A program made the position numbers and the translations under genes. A DNA stretch of 64,000 nt from Benincasa hispida (Eukaryota > Streptophyta > Magnoliopsida > Cucurbitales > Cucurbitaceae): NCBI RefSeq assembly GCF_009727055.1, contig NC_052349.1, positions 32,073,997-32,137,996 of the forward strand. Direction: 5' to 3'. How positions within the stretch are numbered: position 1 is the stretch's first letter; every line of letters starts with the position of its first letter. This document shows positions 45,452 to 56,796 of the stretch, in pieces. The notes under the pieces are model-generated. The model did not search any database, was not told the DNA's origin, and saw only the letters and a program-made list of their open reading frames with translations.

Positions 45452-46240
45452 CTACAGCTATTGCTCTATGTAGGAAAGTACTAGAGTGGAGTGCCCTGCC
45501 CAGGGTGAAATTTTGGAATTAGATCGTGCTACTTTGAAATATGACCAATCATTCCCGAATAAGCTCCCAGCTAGGCATCAGGAGAAGACTTCACTACAAT
45601 TCTAAAGTAGCACGAACTAGGAAGAGTCTTGATGTAAGGAATAGAAGGAAGGTTTTTTTTAGAGAATAGCAGCAATTTTTCTTCCTTTACAAGACTTTCA
45701 ACGTGCCATCTCTTTCTTTGTAGATGTGGATTTCCTTCCTGTGTTCTTAGTTGCATTGAAGGAAGATTTTGATAAATAAGTGAGTGAATATCGATCTCTT
45801 CTAGCTCTTCGAACTCATACTCCTCCGTTTGTCCATGTCTCTAAAAAGAATATAGAAATATCCCCATTCATAGGTCCGAGATCCACATCTATGAATTGAA
45901 TGGTCGTTTCATTCTTGAGTGAGCTGGAGCGCAACCATCTCATCCACTTAGTTCTATTCGCTCCTAAAGCTGCAACTCTTCTTTTAACGTGGGGTGGGCA
46001 ATGCGAACAATCAGTCGAAGGAGCGGCAAGCCTTTACTTGAGATTCTCTTAGTATACATCACACATCTTGGATGTAATAAAGACTCTGGGGTTCCAGCAG
46101 GCAACTTCCTTATTACCATTTAGACAATCTCCGATCCTTACTAGACGTCATAGGGGTCAGGAGATTCTTATTAGTGGAAAATAGCCCTTTTCAATATTCC
46201 TTCCTTGGGAAACTTTCAAACTGTCCGTCAGCCCGCATTT
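45452..46240. other. Unidentified 0.79-kb insert inside the LTR
   Basis: It interrupts the LTR between GTAGTTGTTACAAG and CGTTGTAAAGGTACT. Its base composition is more even than the surroundings and it shows no repeat or retroelement motif. Phrases such as GGAGCGGCAAGCC look like plant mitochondrial DNA, but I cannot confirm that. Open frames are short. Confidence 0.4.
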
Positions 46241-46308
46241 CGTTGTAAAGGTACTAAAACGAAGTGATCCAGATTCTTTCATGTATTGACATGAGGAGTA
46301 GGGGCGTC

Positions 46309-46381
46309 CTATGCAATGAGTTCGCATAAGATCAAGACCAAGAANCTATGCAATGAGTTCGCATAAGATCAAGACCAAGAA
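46309..46381. other. Perfect 36-bp duplication around a single N
   Basis: 46309-46344 equals 46346-46381 with N at 46345. The other copies of this LTR have the sequence once. Confidence 0.9.
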
Positions 46382-46919
46382 ATACGTCACTCTTACTTTA
46401 TAACGCTTTTTACTATTTAAGACTGACTATTTCGCTTAGATGACCTAGGTAACTCGGTCTTAATCCTGAGCTAACTATGAACTCCATTTAGTAATTCCAC
46501 TTCCTAGTTAAAGTAGGTGTTGGTATTTGATAATCTTGGAAGTGCTTGCATGGTAGGGATGTTTAAAACTCTCCAATTTTTGCTGAGAAAAAGAGGTTGC
46601 TGGAAAATTAGTTTATGCAACATCATCTTCTTCCTCACAAACCCTCTCTAATTCCTTCATCAAATTCACTCCAATTTGAGTTCCACCACTCAAAATCAAG
46701 GCTGGAAATAGTAGAGAAGATCTCTTAGTGGTTCACTAAAGAATTGGAGCTGGAATCAAGTGAAGAGCAGCTTGAGTTTGGGAGAATAAATCAAAGGTAT
46801 GTTGAAAATGAAACCCACTTTATTTTTCTTGAAAAAACATGCTTTAGAACTCAAATTAAATGTAATTAGGGTACTTATTGATTCTGTTTGCTTCCGTTGC
46901 ATGCTAGTATATCCTATCA

Positions 46920-47222
46920 CTTACTAAGCGGTTTGTGCTCTCTAATGTGGCCCTCTTCTAAAAATGTAGTGGTTGTCAACAAAAACACTTTATTATCTTT
47001 AGGATCGTAGAAATAACCACCTCTCGTTCCTTTGGGGTAGCCTACAAATTAAGCATATTTTTTAAAAAGGTTTTAATTTCTTAGGATTAGACTCAAACAC
47101 GTATGCTGGGTACCCTAAATCCTGAAAAGGCATAAACTATCTTTACGATAATTCCTTAATAATTCATGGATGGAACACATTTCAAAATATAGGCTGTAGT
47201 CTGTACTGCATAACCACAGAAC
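46920..47222 (-). pseudogene. Copia-A pol fragment, duplicated junction piece
   Basis: On the minus strand it reads GGYFYDPKDNKVFLLTTTTF and LEEGHIREHKPLSK, the segment after the integrase core. It is a diverged copy of 56792-57115, which carries the same sequence after the Copia-2 3' LTR. At 47222 it switches abruptly into plus-strand Copia-2 coding sequence. Confidence 0.8.
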
Positions 47223-50200
47223 GATGATTCAAAAGAAGTTTGAACAAAGGATTTTTCTTTATCTCCCAACTCATCTAAAGTTTTGAACTATATAGATGAG
47301 AATGTAAAAATCGAACGACAAAATAAATATGATTTACTTGTCATCGAAACATGCTTAGTGAAAAACGATAAAACCTAGATAATAGATTCAGGTCCGCTAA
47401 TCATATCTGTACTTTCTCTCAAGAAACAAGTTCCTAGAGACAGTTTACAGAAGGTGAAGAAATCTTTAAGGTAGGAACCGGGAAGGTTGTTTCAGCTAAA
47501 GCAATGCGAGATATGAAGTTATTTATAGGAGATAAATACATTTTACTTAAAAATATTTTTTACATTCCTTCTATGAAAAGAATTTAATATTTGTCTCTTG
47601 TTTACTAGAACAAAATTATAAAGTTTCTTTCAAAAATAATGAAATGTTCATTACTTCGAAAAATATCCAATTTTGTTCTTTAAAATTAGAAAATAACTTT
47701 TACTTGTTAAAACTGATTGAGATAAAAGCCGTTTTGAACATAGAGATGTTTAAGGCAGCTGAGACTCAAAATAAGAAAAGAAAAGTTTCTCCAAATGCTT
47801 ATCTTTGGCACTTAAGACTTGGTCACATAAATCTCAATAGGATTGAGAGATTGGTTAAGATCGGTTATCTAAATTAGTTAGAAGACAATTCATTGCTGCC
47901 ATGTGAATCTTGTCTTGAAGGTAAAATGACTAAAAGATCTTTTTCTGGAAAAGGTCTTAAAGCCAAAGAACCCTTAGAACTGATACATTCAAACCTCTAT
48001 GGTTCGATGAACGTTAAAGCTGAAGGAGGGTATGAATATTTCATCAGCTATGTTGATGACTTTTCAAGGTATGGGCATATTGACCTAATACATCATAAGT
48101 ACGAAACAATTGAAAAGTTCAAAGAATATAAGGCTGAGGTTGAGAACCAATTAGGTAAAAATCTTAAAACACTTCGATCAGATCGAGGTGGTGAGTATAT
48201 GGACTTAAAATTCTAGGACTATTTGATAGAATATGGAGTCCAGTCACAACTCACAACACCTAGCACACCTCAACAAAATGGTGTGGAAGAAAGGAAAAAT
48301 AGAACCTTATTAGACATGGTTCGTTCTATAATGAGTTATGCCTAGTTGCCATGTTCTTTTTGGAGACATGCAGTCGAGACTGTAGTGTATATATGAAACA
48401 TGGTTCCCTCGAAAAGTGTTTCTAAAACACCTTACAAGCTCTGGAGAGGACGTAAACGAAGTTTACATCACTTATGATCTGGGAATGCCCAACACACGTG
48501 TTGGTGCAAAATCCTAAAAAACTGGAATGCTGTTTAAAAGTATGACTATTTGTAGGCTACCCATAAGAAACAAATGATGGTTACTTTTAGGATCCACAAA
48601 AAGACAAGGTATCTGTATCAACAAATGCAACTTTCCTAGAGAAAGACCACATGAAAAATCATCAAGCTCGCAGTAAGCTAGTAATAGAAGAAATGTCCAG
48701 AGAAACGACAAATACATTAACAAAAGTTGTTGATAGAGCAGGTCCATCAACAATAGTTGTTGATGAAACTAGTACTTCACATCCTTCTCAAGAGTTGAGA
48801 ATGCCTTATCGTAGTGGGAGGGTTATGCAACAGCCTGACTGGTACATGGGTTTAACTGAAACCCAAGACATCATACCAGATGATGGCTTAGAGGATCCAT
48901 TTACTTTCAAATAAGCAATGAATGATGTGGACAAAGACCAATGGATTAAAGCCATGGACCTTGAAAAAGAATCGATGTATTTCAATTCAGTCTTGGATCT
49001 TGTAGATCAACTTGAAGGGGTAAAACCGATTGGTTGCAAACGGATTTACAAGAGAAAACGAGACCAAGTTGTAAGGTACAGACCTACAAAGCTAAACTTG
49101 TGGCAAAAGGGTTTGTCCATTGATGCATTATATGATTATGAGATATGGCAAATGAATGTTAAGACAGCCTTCCTAAATGGCTATCTTGATGAGAGTATCT
49201 ATATGTCTCAACCAGAAGGGTTTATTGAAGAGGGTCAAGAAAAAAAGTTTGGAAGCTTAATCAATCCATTTATAGTTTGAAACAAGCATCTAGATCTTGG
49301 AATATGAAATTTGACACTGTGATCAAATCTTATGGCTTTTAACAAAACATTGATGAACTTTGTGTTTACAAGAAAATCGTTAACAAAACTGTCGCTTTTT
49401 TGGTGTTATATGTTGATGATATTCTACTCATTGGAAATGAAGTAGAATTTTTAGCTGATCTTAAGAGATGGCTGGCTACGCAATTCCAAATGAAAGAATT
49501 AGGAGAAGCACAAATATTTCGGAACTGCAAGAACAAAACATTAGCGTTATCTCAAGAATCTTATATAGACAAGATGTTGTCTAGATATAAAATGCAAAAT
49601 TCTAAGAAAGGAACGTTACCTTACAGACATGGAATTCATCTGTTAAAGGAACAAAGTCCTAAGACACCTCAAGAGGTTGAGGATATGAAACGAATTCCAT
49701 ATGCATTAGCAGTAGGGAGTTTAATGTATGTCATGTTGTGTACACGTGCCGACATATGCTATGCAGTTGGAATAGTTAGCAGATTTCACTCTAATCTAGC
49801 AAGCTAAAGTATCTTCGAAGAACAAGAAATTATATGCTCGTGTATTAAGGATCTAATCCTTACTGAATATACTGATTCTGACTTTCAGACCGATATAGAT
49901 TCAAGGAAATCAATTTCAGGGTCAGTATTCACTCTGAATGGAGTATTCACTCTGAATGGAGGAGCTGTAGTGTGGAGAAGTGTCAAGAAAAGTTGTATTG
50001 CTAACTCCATAATGGAAGTTGAGTATGTAGCTACAAGCGAAGCAGCGAAAGAAGCAGTGTGGCTCAGAAAGTTCCTGACTGACCTGGAAGTAGTTCTGAA
50101 TATGCACCTGCCATCACCCTCTATTGTGATAATAGTGGAATAGTTGCAAATTCAAAGAAACCTCGAAGCCATAAACGTGGAAAGCACATCGAACGAAATT

Positions 50201-50485
50201 ATCATATCATCAAGGAAATTGTACATAGAGGAGACGTGATCGTCACGCAGATAGCCTCATAAAATAACTTAACTGATCCATTTAGAAAGGTCCTTTCGGC
50301 TAAAGTGTTCAAGCGTCACCTAGTAGGACTAGGTTTACAAGATACTTATAACTAGGGCAAGTGGGAGAATTTATGGTATCTGATGCCCTAGTTTATTGTA
50401 TTTATTCTTTTGTATTTATTCTCTCATTGTAACTCAACATTATATATATTTTAATCAATTGGAGTAGTAGTCCAAGTGGGAGTAT
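47223..50485 (+). pseudogene. Copia-2 polyprotein remnant and polypurine tract
   Basis: It begins without leader or gag. Protease traces (IIDSG near 47385) lead to pre-integrase LYLW-type block AYLWHLRLGHINLNRIERL, integrase PCESCLEGKMTKRSFSGKG, LELIHSNLYGSM (first Asp replaced by Asn), YVDDFSRYG, LRSDRGGEY and GVEERKNRT. RT has [32 protein letters not shown] and LYVDDILLIGNEVEFLADL (YVDD at about 49405), then YIDKMLSRYKMQNS and GSLMYVMLCTRADICYAVG. RNase H at 49860-50300 has YTDSDFQTD and SIMEVEYVATSEAAKEAVWL. An 18-bp tandem duplication is near 49925-49960. Purine run AAGTGGGAGTAT precedes the LTR. It is dead through multiple stops and shifts. Confidence 0.88.
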
Positions 50486-50978
50486 TGTTGGGTTGTATGT
50501 CCTAAAACTTACAGTTTGTAAAGTTAAACATATTTTATTATTAATAAAGATGTTGTTCAAACATTTCTTCAATAAAGTTGTTATTGAATCTATAAATTGC
50601 ATACGCAAAATCTAAATCTAATAAACAAAAATCCATGGCTATTACATGAATACTTGAACTTTATGGAGAGACATAAAGATAGATCAAGTTCGAGTAAATA
50701 GCCAAAATGGTCTATAGTATATGAATAAGGTTGGGTGCCTTATTCTGGTAACACTATCGGATGCAGCCTACTTTGTAGCTGTTACAAGTAGTTGTATAGG
50801 TACTACAAATGAAGTGATCCAGATTTGTTCATGTATTGACATGAGAAGTAGGGGCATCCTATGCAATGAGTTTGCATAAGATCAGGATCAAGAAATGAGT
50901 CCTTCTTACTTTATAACACTGTTTACTATTTAAGACTAACTATTTCGCTTAGATGACCTAGGTAACTCGATCTTAATC
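50486..50978 (+). repeat. Copia-2 3' LTR, first part
   Basis: It starts TGTTGGGTTGTATGTCC directly after the polypurine tract and aligns with the first 490 bp of the LTR at 59688. It breaks at ...CTCGATCTTAATCC and resumes at 55263. Confidence 0.88.
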
Positions 50979-51146
50979 CAATTCATCTTGAGTAGCGTCT
51001 TGAGGTGGAATAGGAGGACAGACCTCCGTAAGGACAAACTTCAGATCCTCGATGATGAGTATCATCGTGAGCATATGTTTCTAACTCGAATAGTTTTGTC
51101 CATTCAGTTTTTCGGCGTTAAGTAAACTGATAGTGGTTGTAGCCAT
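50979..51146 (-). pseudogene. Copia-B gag N-terminus
   Basis: From ATG at 51146: MATTTISLLNAEKLNGQNYS, a TAG where the family has Trp, then KHMLTMILIIEDLKFVL and CPPIPPQDATQDE. This is the conserved gag start of plant copia elements. The rest is missing. Confidence 0.85.
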
Positions 51147-51580
51147 TTAAAACCGTTGCTGAAAAACGAATAAACTTTTATAATACTTTGCAAAAACCAC
51201 GTTTTTAACCAATTAGTTTTAGCAAAACAGATTCCCCAGCGAGGCAGGACAAATATCACCGATGGGGTGATCAGGTGTCCTTTCACTGAGATTCTCAACT
51301 ATTAGGCAAAACAAACCCTTGGAACTGAACTTAACAGCCACCATTTATTCGGTCCAGAACTGTTGATCCTTAACAATTCCGTGTAAGTGTAACCCCTTGT
51401 TTTCGACCCCAGAGTCCCGCTCTAATGTGCCCACTATAGGGAAAAAGCAGATTAGGACAAGAGACTAAGTAACCTTATCCTCTTTACAGGAGATCAAATA
51501 AAGAAACGTGCAAAACAACCATCCTATAAGGGGACACACTCAGGGTGCCTCGAGGCGATGCGCAGAAACTTTATTTAATC

Positions 51581-51638
51581 CAACAAGAGAGACCGTGGGA
51601 TATGCTGTCGCACTTCCCGCTCCCACTTACTATGAACA
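51581..51638 (-). other. Conserved leader block, Copia-B copy
   Basis: On the minus strand: GTTCATAGTAAGTGGGAG and then CATATCCCACGGTCTCT, aligned with 14810-14868 and 59493-59550. It is about 440 bp upstream of the gag start. Confidence 0.7.
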
Positions 51639-52529
51639 TTCTCTCCATCCACCTTGATATTGACCTACCCAAACACCATCTTTTAAGGGGACACTCCCAG
51701 GCTGTCACAAGGCTGAGGATAGATCTCATGGTATGGACTATGAAGAAAAACACGAGAGGTGTAAATGAAGCATCAAATGCCCCAAGTACCTTCCACTGAA
51801 TGTGCTACCTAGGGGTTCATTAACCTACACAATCTGGCTACTGATTATAATCTAAGTCGTTTATTAAGTTTGCTCAAAAACAACTTTTGTCTTTGAAATA
51901 AAACAAGTCCAAGTAGTCACATTAAACTCTTTAATAGACTGTCCTTAACTTGCATGCATGCATCAAATCTATCTAATTCACCTTTCCAGGTAGATTCCTA
52001 AGTAGGGATGTTCCGTTGTCATCACCTTAAATACTCTAGCATAGACAGAACCCGCCTTAGATAAAAGGTCCCTTATAGATAGATTTGCTACACTTTAACC
52101 TTTTACTAATTATTTTAGTTCTAATTTCATTTTATAAAAATTTATTAAAAAAAAAAAACCAAAACACACATGTCACATAACGAAGTATTTATAACGCTTA
52201 TAAATATTACGCTAAATAAATAATGCATACATAAATATAACCCTTATATTATATGATGCATGAGCATGCACTTACGTAAATCAAATCATGTTTCACTAAA
52301 TCATAACATTTATAATAAAGAAAATATGCATGACCAATGCATAAGCTAAGGTGAGATTTATCTATATGTATGTACCATATGACATAAAAAAGAATACATC
52401 ACATGTATAAAACCATGGATTAATGGACTGGGATGAACCAATACAAAACCGAAATGAGAAAGCTATCTATTACATTATTCTGTCGAGAAAACCAATTCAC
52501 AAGCAAACCGGGTCTTGAACCGTCGGGTG

Positions 52530-52845
52530 AAGCTCCCATCGTTTAGTAAATGCCTCTAGGTAAACGATCGTGTAGCGCACACTAGACGATAGCGCAAAAG
52601 CTAAACGATCATATAGACAACAATGAGGCCACGAAGCTTGATCGTCTAGACAATCACTTAGCACGCGAAAGGTAAACGATTTACCATGCTATTACTCCGC
52701 GATCATATAGTCAGTAACTAAACGATGAGGCTTGTTAAGCTATACGATCATCTAGTGCATGTGCGCGTTAAAGGACAGTCGAGCATCCGATACTCGGCGA
52801 TCGTCTACCTCATCATCTACACGACACGACCAACGCTTGATCGTC
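52530..52845. repeat. CGATCGT/TTAG motif cluster in the Copia-B leader
   Basis: At least ten variants of AAACGATCGTNTAG or its complement (for example TAAACGATCATATAG, TTGATCGTCTAGACAATC, TATACGATCATCTAG) occur in about 315 bp between the primer-binding site and the conserved leader blocks. Confidence 0.8.
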
Positions 52846-52890
52846 TTCTTCTTCGAAGAACANCTTGATCGTCTTCTTCTTCGAAGAACA
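52836..52890. other. Perfect 27-bp duplication around a single N
   Basis: 52836-52862 equals 52864-52890 with N at 52863. Confidence 0.88.
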
Positions 52891-53165
52891 GCAACCCTTG
52901 CCCCAAATTTCATCTTGAACGACTCAAGACACAAACTAACTTTGAATTTACAGACTCGATAACAATTAATTGTGCCCAAAAATGCATAGGCCTTAATAAT
53001 TAACTTGAGAATTCAACAAACTGAGGTTACATCCCAAAAAACTCCATTAATCCACACATCCACAAACGAATTAATAATTAAAACATAGAGTAGACATGCT
53101 GCACCCACCAAGAATGTAAATGCAATTCTTTTGCAGCAATGAATTGGAATATTAAAAATTGAAAG

Positions 53166-53178
53166 CTCTGATACCAAT
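53166..53178 (-). other. Primer-binding site, tRNA-Met type (Copia-B)
   Basis: The minus strand reads ATTGGTATCAGAG immediately after the LTR end (...CTTCA at 53179). It confirms minus orientation. Confidence 0.85.
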
Positions 53179-55262
53179 TGAAGGAACTCTTATTCAAGAG
53201 TACCTATGAGTGAAAGTGGATCTTTCCAATTCATTGTGACAGAATTTTCACATATACATTCAAACATACTAATATTCATTCATAATGCTAAATTATTGAC
53301 ATGCTCAAAAGAACAATAAATAAGAGATCGATAGATCATACCAGTTGAAGATTTATTCTTCACAGCAAATCTCGCTTTTGTTGAAACAGTAAGCTATTGC
53401 TCAGCAAAACCCAATTGTCTAACTCGAACAGCACATGAACAGTAGAAAATGGGGATGACACCACCATTCAGAGCCCTCAGTATTCTTAGAGTGAGAATCC
53501 AAAGGGTGGGCTTTGTTCGGATTTGGTAGAGGGAAGAAGGAAGGGAGATCGTATACAATGATCAAGCAAGTAGGAGATAGGCTCGTCTATCATATAGACA
53601 AAATGCTTGATCATTTAATTGAAGTATACAATCGTGTAGGAAAAAGGTAAGCGATCGTCTAAACGATCGTGTAGGAAAAACTAAGCAATCGTCTATACGA
53701 TCATTTAGTAAATATCGGGCACTAAACGATTGCTTAGGAAAAGGTAAACAATAGTTTAGTAAATAGCATGCACGGGTGTAATTGTTAAGCGATCGCTCAA
53801 CACTATCGTATAGATAAGCGATCGTTCAAGCACTATCGTATAGGCACGGGTTTTTCTAAGCGATAACACTCTTCAACACAATGCCCGTGCATACCATGTT
53901 TAACACACCGTGAGCTATTTAAGCGTCTCAAAGTGGTTTTTCAACTTACTCATCCATTATGAAAATAGAAGAGATACCGTCCTATTACTCATTTAACTGT
54001 CCAATTAATAGACAATGAATATCATCACATCATACTCATAACATATGAATTAATATCATATATTAATCATAGTATTTTTCCTCCACTAGATATAAATCAT
54101 ATTTATATCCAATTTCCTCCAAATTAAAGTATCACATACATAAAGTTAATTATATCATATATAATCGAACTCCTTCTTGTCAATTTGAACATTGCAAACT
54201 GACCCAAAAAATAACTCTCAACTTGTATCCAAGCTACTAAGGGACCTTATGGAATAGCTGACTAAACTCTTTAGTCACGATATCCACCATCCATTAACTA
54301 CCAGGCATTCCATTAAAGACCGACAGTTGAACTCTTCTTACCATAGATATACTTCTATGTCCATTGGATATAACCAATCATCAGTACGACGACCCTTCAC
54401 AGATGTTCATAATTACAGCAGATCAATTTACCGTTTTACTCATGTAGTTACATCTTACTTCTTAAGTATCACTGATCCCTCTAATGAACAATACAACATA
54501 GTCCTACTATGTGTGAACACCTCTCAGACCATGAGAACGTGTGTGGCGCTACATCGTTCAATCCCCGGGACCCTTAAGAGAGTAATCTATCTACTTACCC
54601 CTGCTTCGGGAAAGGAATGAACTCCATCTTGTGAAGCTGAGTTCCCAGCTCCCAAACAAGACGAATCCTCAAAGTGGTAGGTTTGAGTCGGTGCTCTGGC
54701 CACTCGCACCCATAAAAATCAAATGATTGCCCTCAATGGCAAGAGTTCCCAACTCACTCAGGATTGAGGTCATGTTACCTATGGTAATCCTAGTAAAGTG
54801 AAGTCTCAGTCATGAGCGAAGTTATATGACGAAACATTAACATTTCGAGGTCAGGTCTTATACATACTCTTTGTATAGGATGCCCCTGCTTGCATGTCCC
54901 TTACACGAATGATCAGGATCAGACCATCTGTGACAAGTCATAACACTTGTAATAATTCCACAAAGCTGGCCACGTCCGTAGTGTTACTAGGATAAGGTTT
55001 CCCTCATATATCCATATACTATAGACCATTTTGATTGTCACTTAAGACATTATCCACTTGTATGCCACTATATACATGCTTAAGTTAAATAAAGACAACC
55101 AAGGATATTAAATTTATTGGTTTGTGGTAAAATAAAAAAAAAAACATTTAAATGTGCAAAGTCAATTAGTGAAGTAAATATCATATATTATACATCAGAA
55201 GCGCTTTTACAAAGTTGTTTACAAACTACAGGACATGAGACTTTAGGGCACAAACCCTAACA
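53179..55262 (-). repeat. Copia-B LTR
   Basis: A 2084-bp LTR. On the minus strand it starts TGTTAGGGTTTGTGCCCTAA at 55262 and ends GAGTTCCTTCA. It differs from the Copia-A LTR except near the start, and contains a second CGATCGT motif cluster at 53555-53870. Confidence 0.87.
53555..53870. repeat. CGATCGT/TTAG motif cluster in the Copia-B LTR
   Basis: The motif type seen at 52530-52845 recurs here inside the LTR: AAGCGATCGTCTAAACGATC, GTGTAGGAAAAACTAAGCAA, TATACGATCATTTAGTAAAT, AAGCGATCGCTCAACACTAT and others. Many copies are near-palindromic around GATC. Confidence 0.8.
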
Positions 55263-56791
55263 CTAAGAACTCTTGTTTATCCGAGATTATCTTTAGATTT
55301 GCATAGGTAAGGGTTGGCTCAATGGCGCCGACTCAATAAGCCTCCCATTTTAAGGGTAAGACCAGATAGATAGCTGGGGACATAGGGTGCAAAACAGAAT
55401 TTACACCTACCCGATTTAGGGATAGAAGAAAGATTCTTCTCTTAAGTACTAAATCCAGGTCTTGAACAAGGGGTCTCACCCTCTCACTAACCTAAGAGGG
55501 ATCCAATTTAGTGATTGGATCATAAACCAATTGTTCATTTGAGGATCAGTAGGAACTTAAGGAGCAAGATGTAATATCGGGGATAAAACAGCATATTGAC
55601 CCAGTCGTTATTACGAACGACCTGTGAAGGGTCAACTTACTGATTATGGTTAAATCATGTGGACACAAATATATCTAGAGTGAGGAGAATACAACTATCG
55701 AGCTATAGTGCTGTGACTTGATAGTTAACGAATACTGATTAATTTGGTCTAAAAAGTTTAACCAATTAATCTTAATCATTGGAGCTCATGATCTGTAGGT
55801 CCATAAAGTCCCTCTACAAGCTCATAAAACATGAACACCTTGAATTATTAAATTGAGTGAATTTGAATGATATCAATTGTTCAAATTGAATTTCAATTTG
55901 AAAATGTTCAAATAGAAATTAGGGTTTGAATTTGAATAAGTTCAAAATCAAATTAGGGTTTGCATTCGATATAATCAATATTTAATTTGTTGAAATTAAA
56001 TGAAATTGGAGAGTTTATAATATTTAAATATTGATTTAAATATCAATTACATGAATAGTATTCATGTTTAATTCATGTTTAAAACTAAGTGTGTGATTAA
56101 TTTAATATTTGATATTAAATTAATTAATTGATTGATTATGTTTAATTAATTAAAAATAAAATTAATTTCCAATTTTAAATTTCAATTTGAGAAATTGAAA
56201 ATTGAAATATTAAATTTGGTTAATTGTAAATTAATCAAATTGAATTTAACTAATTTTAGAATTAATTTTAGAAATTTTGAAAACAAAATGGAATGTTTGG
56301 GTTTCAAAGTGGAAACACCCCACTTCATTGAAAAAGGAGATGTTTTCACATGAAACACACACAAATCCCACTTCCTAGCTGAAGTAGGTGCTGGCATTTG
56401 ATAATCTTGGTGCTTGTATGGTAGGGATGTTTAAAACTCTCCAATTTTTTGCTGAGAAGAAGAGGTTAGAAGCTAGAAAATTAGTTTCTACAACATCATC
56501 TTCTTCCTTAGAAACCCTATCTAATTCCTTCACCAAATTCACTCCAATTTGAGTTCCACCACTTAAATTCAAGGCTGAGAATAGTAGAGAAGATCTCTTG
56601 TGGTTCACTGAAGAGTTTGAGCTAGAATCACATGAAAAGCAGCTTGAATTTGGGAGAATTCCTGAAAGGTATGTTGAAAATGAAACCCACTTTATGTTTC
56701 TTGAAAAAACATGCTTTAGAACTCAAATTAAATGTAATTAGAGTGCTTATTGGTTCTATTTTCTTCCGTTGCATGCTAGTATATCCTATCA
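55263..56791 (+). repeat. Copia-2 3' LTR, second part
   Basis: It continues the LTR interrupted at 50978 (AACTCTTGTTTATCCGAGAT) and ends TATCCTATCA. The right flank is cttac (56792-56796), the same 5-bp word that flanks the LTR at 45150-46919. Confidence 0.87.
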
Positions 56792-56796
56792 CTTAC

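Larger units (their letters stand above)
45150..46919 (+). repeat. Copia-2-family LTR (solo-like), flanked by cttac
   Basis: It starts TGCTGGGTTGTATGTCC and ends TATCCTATCA. It is flanked by the direct repeat cttac (45145-45149 and 46920-46924). Relative to the 2.0-kb LTR at 59688 it has an unrelated insert (45452-46240) and lacks about 1.1 kb near 46490. No primer-binding site follows it. The right flank is Copia-A coding sequence. Confidence 0.82.
50979..55262 (-). mobile_element. Copia-B: truncated minus-strand Copia (LTR, leader, gag start)
   Basis: It is inserted in the Copia-2 3' LTR. From right to left: LTR 55262-53179, primer site, leader with motif array, and the first about 55 codons of gag, then truncation at 50979. 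The single LTR and missing 3' half mean it is not a clean insertion; no target duplication is seen. Confidence 0.82.

Noticed and set aside
52752..52979. Short open frames with Arg- or Ser-rich peptide
   Set aside because: They cross a single-N duplication and are an artefact of the repeat.
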